From: Prionace glauca
Taxonomy: Eukaryota; Chordata; Chondrichthyes; Carcharhiniformes; Carcharhinidae
NCBI GenBank assembly: GCA_037974335.1
Contig: CM075732.1
Span: forward strand, 99,903,789 to 99,967,788
Direction of reading: 5' to 3'
DNA: 64,000 bases
Shown here: one piece after another, positions 46,001 to 58,000 of the stretch
How the letters are laid out: each line of letters begins with the position of its first letter
How positions within the stretch are numbered: the stretch's first letter is position 1
Notes under the pieces: generated by a model
Seen by the model: only the letters and a program-made list of their open reading frames with translations
Told to the model about the DNA's origin: nothing
Database searches by the model: none
Translations under genes and position numbers: made by a program

Positions 46001-49000
46001 CATCTATCCCTGGCACCTCCCTTCCCATTCCCAACTTCCCGATCCTTTCTCCCTGATCCCCATCACTGCGGAGGTTATTTTATATTCCACCTGGAGATGT
46101 AACTTCATCAGCTGATGCAAGGTTCACCAATAAAAAGCTTCCTTGGCCTTAAACAGCCACATCTGTCCACATCTGCCTGCGCTCCAGTTTTGAATTAATG
46201 GGGAAAGGTAGAGGGGGAGCAAACAGAAGTGGCTCACACTTTTGGTGATGCCATTGGGAATGGCACACTCGACAAAATCCAGCCCTGAATCTCTGCAGGG
46301 AATCTTAATCACCACCAACGCACCCTGAGGTTTTCTGATATATTCCTATTGGGTAAGACTTTGAGGTGTTACCCTTTATACTCACATTTTTGTTTTATAT
46401 TTGTTTGTCTGTGTAAATGGTACTCATGTAGCTGTCTAAATGTTTTTTAAAAGACAAAATTGTACCCGCCTCTATTACTACCTCTGGCAGCTTGTTCCAG
46501 ACACTCACCACCCTCTGTGTGAAGAAATTGTCCCCCTCGACCTTTTGTATATCTTTCACCTTGAAACTATGCCCTCTAGTTTTAGACTCCCCAACTTTGG
46601 AAAAAGATATTGACTGTCTAGCTCCCCTCATTATTTTATAGACCTCGATAAGATCACCCCTCAGCCTCCTACGCTCCAGAGAAAAAAATCCCAGTCTATC
46701 CAGCCTCTTCTTATAACTCAATCCATCAAGCCCCATTAGCATCCTAGTAAATCTTTCCTGCGGTCTTTCTAGTTTAATAATATCCTTTCTATAATAGGGT
46801 GCCCGGAACTGTACACAGTACAGTGCTGTACACACTTAGCTCTGTCTTTACCCAGCCCTTTGCCTCCTTTTCCTCTGCCAGACATGATGATTCCTCACAC
46901 AGTTCCCCACAAAATGCTTTCTGTTTTACTGCTTGTTTTCTTGGAGTGACTGAATTCTCTGTGAGGTTTTGTTGCATCGTTTACACTTACTGATTTATTC
47001 AATAAAAATCCCCCAGTTGGGTTTGACCCAGATTTAACTTTACCATGTGATTAAAATGTTCACCCAGCATCATTAGTTTAAAAAGTGACAATGTTTTATC
47101 GTATTTCCCTGAACACCAAATGATTTTGTGGTAAAATTTGGAATAAAAGCAGAGAAAATACTCACTGGTCACATTCAGCCGGGTTCCACTTCCAAAGATA
47201 CTTCCCCAAATCCCACAGATATAGACATTGGAGTCATTGAGTTGCACATCTCTGATGGTCAGAATGTAACTGTTATTGGCAACATCTCTGGAAAGCTGAA
47301 ATCGCTCTGAGAATCCTTCCGAGCGGTAAACTCTGCCATCTAGATTATGACTCAGTAATATGTGATTCTTATTATGTTGGTAGTACCAGTGTACAATAAA
47401 TTCCTCCACTCTGTCATTTACGTTGCTGCTCGGCAAATTACACCAAAACTTCACCGTTTCACCCTCTCGCACTTTCACAACCCCAGGCGATTGGACAAGA
47501 ATTGTCTTTGCCTCGTGACCTGTCAAAAGAGAATAATTGAAGATTGGAACAAATAAGAAAGAACAAAGAACAGGCAGCACAGGAACCGACCCTTCGGCCC
47601 ACCAAATCTGTGCTGATACCGATGCCTCTCTAATATTTTCTTGTCCCTGTGTGGTCCATATCCCTCTATTCGCTGCCTATTCATGTATCTATCCAGGTGC
47701 CTCTTGAACATTGTTGTAGAATCTGCTTCCACCACCTCCTCCGACAGCTCGTTCCAGGCATTCCCCACCCTCTGCGTGGAAAACTTGCCTCTGACATCTC
47801 TTTTAAACTTTCCCCCTCTCACTCTCAATCTATGCCCCCTGAGTAATTGACTCTTTGACCCTGGGGAAAGACTCTGACTATCCACTCTATCCAAGCCTGT
47901 CATAGTCTCGAAAGCCTCTATCAGGTTCCCCCCTCATCCTCCGACGCTCCGATGAAAACAATCCGAGTTTGTTCAACCTTTCTTCATGCTCCATATCCCC
48001 CAAACCAGGCAACATCCTGGTAAAAGTCATCTGCACCCTTTCCAATGTCTCAACACCCTTCCGGGAGTGAGAAAGTATAAAGTCTAACCTGAAAGCAGGT
48101 TATAAAATCTGTATATTGATGAATATATAACTGTGCGTTATCCTCACTAATTTGGAGGCGCGCTAAAATAAAACCCCAAGCAAAATACTGCACCTTTTGA
48201 GAATCTGAAATCAAGGAAACAGACAATGCTGGAATACTCAGCGAATCCAGCAGCCTCGGGACACAGAGAAACAGTTACAATCAGATCAGCCATGGATGGC
48301 GGAGCAGGACCAAGGGACCAAGTGTCCGAATCCTGACCTCAGATTCATATCGCTCATAATCTTTCAAGTTGACAATCCTCCATCAGAATTTATTGACTCT
48401 TTTACATAAGAACATAAGAAATAGGAGCAGGAGTAGGCCATCTAGCCCTTCGATCCTGCCCCGCCATTCAATAAGATCATGGCTGATCTGAAGTGGCTCA
48501 GTTCCACTTTCCCACTTTCTCCCCATAACCCTTAATTCCCTTGCCCACCAAAAACCTATCTACCCGTGACTTAAATATATTCAGCGAGGCAGCCTCCACC
48601 ACTTCAACGGGCAGAGAATTCCAGAGGTTCACTACCCTTTGAGTGAAGAAGTTCCTCCTCAACTCTGATCTAAACTCCTCCCTGCGCCCCCCCCCCCCAC
48701 CCTTATCTTGAGGCTGTGCCCTCTAGTTCTGCTGTCCTTTCTAAGTGGGGAGAATTTCTCTACCTCTACCCTATCCAACCTCTTCATTATCTTCTATGTC
48801 TCTACAAGATCCCCCCTCATCCTTCTAAACTCCAATGAGTTCCAGACCCAGTCTATTCAGTCTCTCTTCATAGTCCAACCCCCTCACCTCCGGTATCAGC
48901 CTAGTGAACCTCCTCTGCACTCCCTCCAAGGCCAATATATCCTTCCTCAAGTGCAGCGACCAAAACTGCACGCAGTGGTTGCACATTGGACTGGAGTGCC

Positions 49001-52000
49001 CAACAATCCCTCAGGTGCTGACAAACCAAACACTCACACACAGCTGGGGAAGACAGGGTTTAGTGAGAGAAAGAGCTGAAGGAGATCAGTATTAGCGTAA
49101 GAATGATTTCCAACGTTTAAACGTCATCACCTGTTGCAGTCCCAGTCTAACAGCTATGTCATTTGGGACTCTTCTGGCTCGGTCTGCAATGCTACTGTGG
49201 AGCCACTCTTAGTGATGGACATTGAAATCCCCCACCCAGAGTACATTCTGTGCCCTTGTCACCCTCAGTGCTTCCTCCAAGTAGTGTTCAACTCGGAGAA
49301 GTACTGACTCATCAGCTGAGGGGGTGATGGTACATGATAATCAGCAGGAGGTTTCCTTGCCCTTGAGAACCCCCCAGGGCAATTCCCTCCCAACTGTACA
49401 CCACTGAGAACATGCAAACTTCACACACTGACCCAAGCTGGGAGTTGAACCCGGGTCCCTGGCACTGTGAGGCAGCAGTACTAACCACTGTGCCACCACC
49501 TCTGCTGGGTCTGTCCCGCCAATGGGACAGGACACACCCAGGAAGGGTGATGGCGGTGTCTGGGGCATCCTGTTAGTGTGACAATTCCAGGCTGTTGCTT
49601 GACAAGTTTGTGGGACCGTTTTCCCAATTTTGGCACAAGCTCCCAGATGTCACTGAGGAGCACTTGTCTTGTAGTAATACCATAGACACCCAGCTCTTGT
49701 TAGACTGTATCATTCTGTGGATCCCAGCTTTCTGCTCTGACCTCCATTCCTTTACACTTTCATTTCATCAGTGAACACTCTGTCCAGGTGAGCTTTGTTT
49801 CTACACACTGGATTCAGGAACTGTCAGGATGTGGAGATGCTGGCGTTGGACTGGGGTAAACACAGTAAAAAGTCTGACAACACCAGGTTTAAGTCCAACC
49901 GATTTATTTGATAGTAAACTCACAAGCTTTCGAGGATTCCCTCTTCTTCAGTTGAAACCAGGTGTTGTCAGACTTTTTACTGTGTTGAGGAACTGTGTCA
50001 GATGTTCTCTCCTCACTCTGACTCCGAGCTCAGGTGGGTTTTTAAGGTTTAGTTTTAGCTGATGAAAATAACAAGGATCTCGGGGTCGGGTCCACAGGAC
50101 TCTTAAATCGGCCTCGCAGGTGGAGGAGGTGGTCAAGAAGGCGTATGGTGTACTGGCCTTCATTAATCGAGGGATTGAGTTTAGGAGTCGGGAGGTAATG
50201 CTGCAACTTTACAGGACCCTCGTCAGGCCTCATTTGGAGTACTGTGCGCAGTTCTGGTCGCCTCACTATAGGAAAGACGTAGAAGCTATTGAAAGGGTGC
50301 AGAGGAGATTTACAAGGATGTTGCCTGGACTGGGAGGCATGCCTTATGAAGTTAGGTTGAGGGAGCTGGGACTCTTTTCCCTGGAGAGGCGAAGGTTGAG
50401 AGGCGACCTGATAGAAGTTTATAAAATGTTGAGAGGAATAGATAGGGTGGACTCTCAGAGGCTATTTCCCCGGGTTGAAATGGTCGCTACGAGAGGACAC
50501 AGATTTAAGGTGCGGGGAGGGAAGTACAGAGGTGATGTTAGGGGTAAGTTTCCCACTCAGAGGGTGGTGAGTGAATGGAATCGGCTGCCGTCGTCGGTGG
50601 TGGAGGCGAACTCGCTGGGGTCTTTTAAAAGACTTCTGGATGAGTATATGGGGTTTAATGGGATTGGGGGTTATAGATAGGTCTATAGATTGGTGGGGTT
50701 GATGTGATCGGCGCAACTCGAAGGCCGAAGGGCCTGTTTGTGCTGTAATGTTCTATGTTCTAACATTCTTCCTCTTCATTCATTGATCCTTCGCCTCATG
50801 TCGAGCTGACATTCTGTAGCAAACCCACAGAGGGAAAGTTAACCCCCCAAAAACAGTCAACTTGGCTGCGACCCTCCATCAAACACCTCATTCCACTTTA
50901 TCAGCATTTGAAAGTCTCTGAATAATATGCTAATGAGGCTTCTGTCCTCAGGACCTGGCAGAGATACAAATCTACTGCTCAGAGCCCGAGAGTTTTTAAA
51001 ACTCCTTTCATAAGAACATAAGAAATAGGAGCAGGAGTAGGCCATCTGGCCCTTCGAGCCTGCCCCACCATTCAATAAGATCATGGCTGATCTGTCGTGG
51101 CTCAGTTCCACCTTCCCGCCCTCTCCCCATAACCCTTAATCCCCTCTCTTATCAAAAACCCATCAACCCGCATCTTAAAAATATTTAGCGAGGCAGCCTC
51201 CACCACTTCAACGGGCAGAGAATTCCAGAGATTCACCACCCTTTGAGGGAGGAAGTTCCTCCTCAACTCCATTTTAAACCGCCCCCCCTTTATCTTGAGG
51301 CTGTGCCCCCTAGTCCTACTGTCCTTTCTGAGCAGGAAGAGTCTCTCCACCTCTATCCTATCCATTCAATTCATCATCTTATACGTCTCAATGAGATCTC
51401 CCCTCATTCTTCTAAACTCTAACAAGTACAAGCCTAGTTTATTCAGCCTCTCATCATAGCTCAACCCCCTCAACTCTGGTATCCATTAGACTTGGGCTGG
51501 TTAGCCCAGCACATCACTCGTTACCCTTGAACGGAACATCTTCCTTGATCATTTCACAGGGCAATTGAGAGTCAACCACATTACTGTGGTTCTAGAGTAA
51601 CATGTAGGCCAGACCGGGTAAGGCTGGCAGATTTCCTTCTCTAAAGGGCCATTAGTGATCCAGATGGGCTTTTCCAACAATGGTTTCATTGTCTTCAACA
51701 GATTCTTAATTCCAGACTTTTTTAAATTGAATTCAAATTCCACCATCTGCCATGGCAGGATTCGAACCCGGGTCCCCAGAGCTTCAGCTGAGTTTCTGGA
51801 TTAATAGTCCAGCGATAATCCCACACAGCCATTGTCTTTAAGTCACAGCTCCTCAAAACTGTTTCCAAGTAAACGTGATTGGGATTTCCACCTTTCGCAC
51901 ACATTTGGCTTTGTGTCTCAGTGTTGGGACAGTGTGTCTCAGTGTTGGGTCTGTGTGTCTCAGTGTTGGGACAGTGTGTCTCAGTGTTGGGACTGCGTGT

Positions 52001-55000
52001 CTCAGTGTTAGGACAGTGTGTCTCAGTGTTGGGACAGTGTGTCTCAGTATTCGGACAGTGTGTCTCAGTGTTGGGACTGTGTGTCCCAGTGTTGGGACTG
52101 TGTGTCTCAGTGTTGGGACAGTGTGTCCCAGTGTTGGGACTGTGTGTCTCAGTGTTGGGACAGTGTGTCTCAGTGTTGGGACTGTATGGCTCAGTGTTGG
52201 GACTGTGTGTCTCAGTGTTGGGACAGTGTGTCTCAATGTTGGGACAGTGTGTCTCAGTGTTGGGACTGTGTGTCTCAGTGTTGGGACAGTGTGTCTCAGT
52301 GTTAGGACAGTGTGTCTCAGTGTTAGGACAGTGTGTCTCAGTGTTGGGACTGTGTGGCTCAGTGTTGGGACAGTGTGTGTCTCAGTGTTGGGACTGTGTG
52401 TCTCAGTGTTGGGACAGTGTGTCTCAGTGTTGGGACTGTGTGTCTCAGTGTTGGGACTGTGTGTCTCAGTGTTGGGACTGTGTGGCTCAGTGTTGGGACT
52501 GTGTGTCTCAGTGTTGGGACAGTGTGTCTCAATGTTGGGACAGTGTGTCTCAATGTTGGGACAGTGTGTCTCAGTGTTGGGTCTGTGTGTCTCAGTGTTG
52601 GGACAGTGTGTCTCAGTGTTGGGACTGCGTGTCTCAGTGTTGGGACTGCGTGTCTCAGTGTTGGGACAGTGTGTCTCAGTGTTGGGACTGCGTGTCTCAG
52701 TGTTGGGACAGTGTGTCTCAGTGTTGGGACTGCGTGTCTCAGTGTTGGGACAGTGTGTCTCAGTGTTGGGACAGTGTGTCTCAGTGTTGGGACTGTGTGT
52801 CTCAGTGTAGGGACTGTGTGTCTCAGTGTTGGGACAGTGTGTCTCAGTGTTGGGACAGTGTGTCTCAGTGTTGGGACTGTGTGGCTCAGTGTTGGGACTG
52901 TGTGTCTCAGTGTTGGGACTGTGTGTCTCAGTGTTGGGACAGTGTGTCTCAGTGTAGGGACTGCGTGTCTCAATGTTGGGACAGTGTGTCTCAGTGTTGG
53001 GGCTGTGTGTCTCAGTGTTGGGACAGTGTGTCTCAGTGTTGGGACAGAGTGTCTCAGTGTTGGGACAGTGTGTCTCAGTGTTGGGACAGAGTGTCTCAGT
53101 GTTGGGACAGTGTGTCTCAGTGTTGGGACAGTGTGTCTCAATGTTGGGACAGTGTGTCTCAGTGTTGGGGCTGTGTGTCTCAGTGTTGGGACAGTGTGTC
53201 TCAGTGTAGGGACTGCGTGTCTCAATGTTGGGACAGTGTGTCTCAGTGTTGGGGCTGTGTGTCTCAGTGTTGGGACAGTGTGTCTCAGTGTTGGGACAGA
53301 GTGTCTCAGTGTTGGGACAGTGTGTCTCAGTGTTGGGACAGTGTGTCTCAGTGTTGGGACAGTGTGTCTTAGTGTTGGGACAGAGTGTCTCAGTGTTGGG
53401 ACAGAGTGTCTCAGTGTTGGGACAGTGTGTCTCAGTGTTGGGACAGTGTGTCTCAGTGTTGGGACAGAGTGTCTCAGTGTTGGGAACGTGTGTCTCAGTG
53501 TTGGGACAGTGTGTCTCAGTGTTGGGACAGTGTGTCTCAGTGTTGGGACAGTGTGTCTCAGTGCTGGGACTGTGTGTCTCAGTGTTGGAACAGTGTGTCT
53601 CAGTGTTGGGAACGTGTGTCTCAGTGTTGGGACTGTGTGTCTCAGTGTAGGGACTGTGTGTCTCAGTGTTGGGACAGTGTGTTTCAGTGTTGGGACTGTG
53701 TGTCTCAGTGTTGGGACAGAGTGTCTCAGTGTTGGGACAGTGTGTTTCAGTGTTGGGACTGTGTGTCTCAGTGTTGGGACAGAGTGTCTCAGTGTTGGGA
53801 CAGTGTGTTTCAGTGTTGGGACTGTGTGTCTCAGTGTAGGGACTGTGTGTCTCAGTGTTGGGACAGTGTGTCTCAGTGTTGGGACAGAGTGTCTCAGTGT
53901 TGGGACAGTGTGTTTCAGTGTTGGGACAGTGTGTCTCAGTGTTGGGACAGAGTGTCTCAGTGTTGGGACAGTGTGTTTCAGTGTTGGGACTGCATGTCTC
54001 AGTGTTGGGACTGCATGTCTCAGTGTTGGGACAGTGTGTCTCAGTGTTGGGACTGTGTGTCTCAGTGTTGGGACAGTGTGTCTCAGTGTTGGGACAGAGT
54101 GTCTCAGTGTTGGGGCTGTGTGTCTCAGTGTTGGGACAGAGTGTCTCAGTGTTGGGACAGAGTGTCTCAGTGTTGGGACAGTGTGTTTCAGTGTTGGGAC
54201 TGCGTGTCTCAGTGTTGGGACTGTGTGTCTCAGTGTAGGGACTGTGTGTCTCAGTGTTGGGACAGAGTGTCTCAGTGTTGGGACAGTGTGTTTCAGTGTT
54301 GGGACTGCGTGTCTCAGTGTTGGGACTGTGTGTCTCAGTGTAGGGACTGTGTGTCTCAGTGTTGGGACAGAGTGTCTCAGTGTTGGGACAGTGTGTTTCA
54401 GTGTTGGGACTGTGTGTCTCAGTGTAGGGACTGTGTGTCTCAGTGTTGGGACATTGTGTCTCAGTGTTGGGACAGAGTGTCTGAGTGTTGGGACAGTGTG
54501 TTTCAGTGTTGGGACAGTGTGTCTCAGTGTTGGGACAGAGTGTCTCAGTGTTGGGACAGTGTGTTTCAGTGTTGGGACTGCATGTCTCAGTGTTGGGACT
54601 GCATGTCTCAGTGTTGGGACAGTGTGTCTCAGTGTTGGGACTGTGTGTCTCAGTGTTGGGACAGAGTGTCTCAGTGTTGGGACTGAGTGTCTCAGTGATG
54701 TTGACATTTCCAGCATGCCCATTATCCTGCTGTTAACTCCTGGCAGGGGTGGGGAGGGCAGGGTTAGTAATCAGTGAGTTATATGAAATTGTGAAACCTG
54801 CTTCACTGGACCTCCAGGCTCACACCCAGCTCCTCCTGACATGGACCCTGCCACTGACTCTCTGAATTCTAAAGAGGAAGCAGAATGTTTACAAAATAGT
54901 GCAATGTGGTTAATTACTGTAATTCACTCTGCTTCTGTTTTGCAAATTGCCATTACTAAAGAGTTGCTTAACAGTTCCAGGCCCCGGCTGCTGTTTTGTT

Positions 55001-58000
55001 ATATCGAACAGATTAGGGAAATTTCAATTGGGAAAGAGGAATCTTCAGGGAAAGAGGCAATGAGGAGAGTTTGAGAAGTTTCAAGTTGTTTCCATTGCTG
55101 AATTCTTGGGTCAGATATCAGTCACCACTGAACCCTTTGGACAGGTAAAAAGCAGAAGCATAAATGAACAATTTTGTCAGGTACTGGATTAGTACCAGCA
55201 GTATCTAAGCAACTAACTAGTATTAGCAGTAACTAAGCCAAGTGTTGGAACTCTGGGATGTACTAATGATGCTGGGTTAAATAAAAGGGAACATAGCTTT
55301 AAATTAAGGGGTGGTAATTATAGGACGGATGTCAGAGGTAGGTTCTTTACTCAGAGGGTAGTAAGAGCGTGGAATGCCCTGCCTGCAGCAGTTGTGGACT
55401 CACCAACTTTAAGGGCGTTCAAATGGTCAGTGGATAGGCATATGGATAACATTGGAATAGTTTAGATTAGAGGGTCATTGGATTGGTTCCATTGGTCGGC
55501 ACAACATCGAGGGCCGAAGGGCCTGTACTGTGGTGTAATGTTCTATGTTCTATAAATAAGCCTAAAGTTTTTTATTTTATTGACAAAAGGTTAATGTCAG
55601 AGTCAGGGACGAGCAATGAATGTTCATCATCTGTCCTTGAAGCTTTCTTTGGGTGAAGTGAAATGATAATGACCACCCAAAAACTACCTTTAACAAGACA
55701 AGGCCAGTCCTGTACAGACCAATACTGACTCTCCAATTAGCTCACACACATTCAACTGCTCAGTAACTCTGTCAAAAATTAAGAATGGGTCCAAAGTTCC
55801 CACAATCAATATTAAGCTCAGACATCAGTAACTTTAGTTTTTGTCACCAACCTTTCTGACAATACGGAGCGACATTCCTTATTCCCTAGAGCGAAGACTC
55901 AGGCTGGAATTCTCCGGCCATTCACATCCCACCACCACTGCCAGCGGGAACAGAGAATTTGTCATTCAGCCAAATTGCTGCTCATTGCAGCGGGACTGGA
56001 GAATCCCAGCAGCGGGACTGGAGAATCCCAGCAGCAGGACAGGAGAATCCCAGCAGCAGGACTGGAGAATCCCAGCCCCGGGCGAGGTCGGAGAAGCCCG
56101 GCCGTGGGGCGAGATCGAAGAATCCCAGTCACGGGCGAGATCGGAGAATCCCAGCCCCGGGCAAGGTCGGAGAATCCCAGCCCCGGGTGAGATCGGAGAA
56201 TCCCAGCCCCGGGCGAGATCAGAGAATCCCAGCCACAGGGTGAGATCGGAGAATCCCAGCCCCGGGCGAGATCAGAGAATCCCAGCCCCGGGCGAGATCA
56301 GAGAATCCCAGCCACGGGCGAGATCGGAGAATCCCAGCCACGGGCGAGATCGGAGAATCCCAGCCCCGGGCGAGATCGGAGAATCCCAGCCCCGGGTGAG
56401 GTCGGAGAATCCCAGCCCCGGGTGAGATCGGAGAATCCCAGCCACGGGCGAGGTCGGAGAATCCCAGCCACGGGCGAGATCGGAGAATCCCAGCCACGGG
56501 CGAGATCGGAGAATCCCAGCCCCGGGCGAGATCGGAGAATCCCAGCCCCGGGTGAGGTCGGAGAATCCCAGCCCCGGGTGAGATCGGAGAATCCCAGCCA
56601 CGGGTGAGGTCGGAGAATCCCAGCCACGGGCGAGATCGGAGAATCCCAGCCACGGGCGAGATCGGAGAATCCCAGCCCCGGGTGAGATCGGAGAATCCCA
56701 GCCCTGGGTGAGATCGGAGAATCCCAGCCCCGGGTGAGATCGGAGAATCCCAGCCCCGGGCGAGATGAGAGAATCCCAGCCCCGGGTGAGATCAGAGAAT
56801 CCCAGCCCTGGGTGAGATCGGAGAATCCCAGCCCTGGGTGAGATCGGAGAATCCCAGCCCCGGGTGAGGTCGGAGAATCCCAGCCCAGGGTGAGGTCGGA
56901 GAATCCCAGCCCCAGGCGAGATCGGAGAATCCCTGCCCCGGATGAGGTCGGAGAATCCCAGCCCCGGGTGAGATCGGAGAATCCCAGCCCCGGGTGAGGT
57001 CGGAGAATCCCAGCCCCGGCCGAGATCGGAGAAACCCAGCCCCGGGCGAGATCGGAGAATCCCAGCCCCGGATGAGGTCGGAGAATCCCAGCCCCGGGTG
57101 AGGTCGGAGCATCCCAGCCACAGGGCGAGATCGGACAATCCCAGCCCCGGGCGAGATCGGAGAATCCCAGCCCCGGGCGAGATCGGAGAATCCCAGCCCC
57201 GGGTGAGATCGGACAATCCCAGCCCCGGGTGAGATCGGACAATCCCAGCCCCGGGTGAGGTCGGAGAATCCCAGCCCCGGGTGAGGTCGGGGCATCCCAG
57301 CCACAGGGCAAGATCGGAGAATCCCAGCCCCGGGTGAGGTCGGAGAATCCCAGCCGCGGGCGAGATCGGAGAATCCCAGCCCCGGGCGAGACCGGAGAAT
57401 CCCAGCCCCAGGCGAGATGAGAGAATCCCAGCCCCGGGTGAGGTCGGAGCATCCCAGCCCCGGGTGAGATCGGAGAAACCCAGCCCCGGGCGAGATCGGA
57501 GAATCCCAGCCCCGGGTGAGATCGGAGAATCCCAGCCACAGGGCGAGATCGGAGAATCCCAGCCCCGGGTGAGATCGGAGAATCCCAGCCACAGGGTGAG
57601 GTCAGAGAATCCCAGCCACAGGGCGAGATCGGAGAATCCCAGCCCCGGGTGAGATTGGAGAATCCCAGCCACAGGGCGAGATCGGAGAATCCCAGCCCCG
57701 GGTGAGATTGGAGAATCCCAGCCACAGGGCGAGATCGGAGAATCCCAGCCCCGGGTGAGATCGGAGAATCCCAGCCACAGGGTGAGGTCGGAGAATCCCA
57801 GCCCCGGGTGAGATCGGAGAATCCCAGCCACAGGGTGAGGTCAGAGAATCCCAGCCTCGGGTGAGATCGGAGAATCCCAGCCCCGGGTGAGATCGGAGAA
57901 TCCCAGCCCCGGGCGAGATCGGAGAATCCCAGCCCCGGGTGAGGTCGGAGAATCCCAGCCCCGGGCGAGATCGGAGAATCCCAGCCCCGGGCGAGATCGG

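Noticed and set aside
51750-51842. tRNA gene candidates at SINE heads (also 18,900, 49,490, 58,760)
   Set aside because: B-box-like sequences are followed by shared SINE bodies and no cloverleaf closes.
52333-54777. 814-codon open frame, and 787 codons on the opposite strand
   Set aside because: Entirely made of a stop-free 21-bp tandem unit; open on both strands, with no start context or domain.
54841-55074. 77-codon plus-strand frame
   Set aside because: No recognisable motif or splice support; lies in gene B intron 1.
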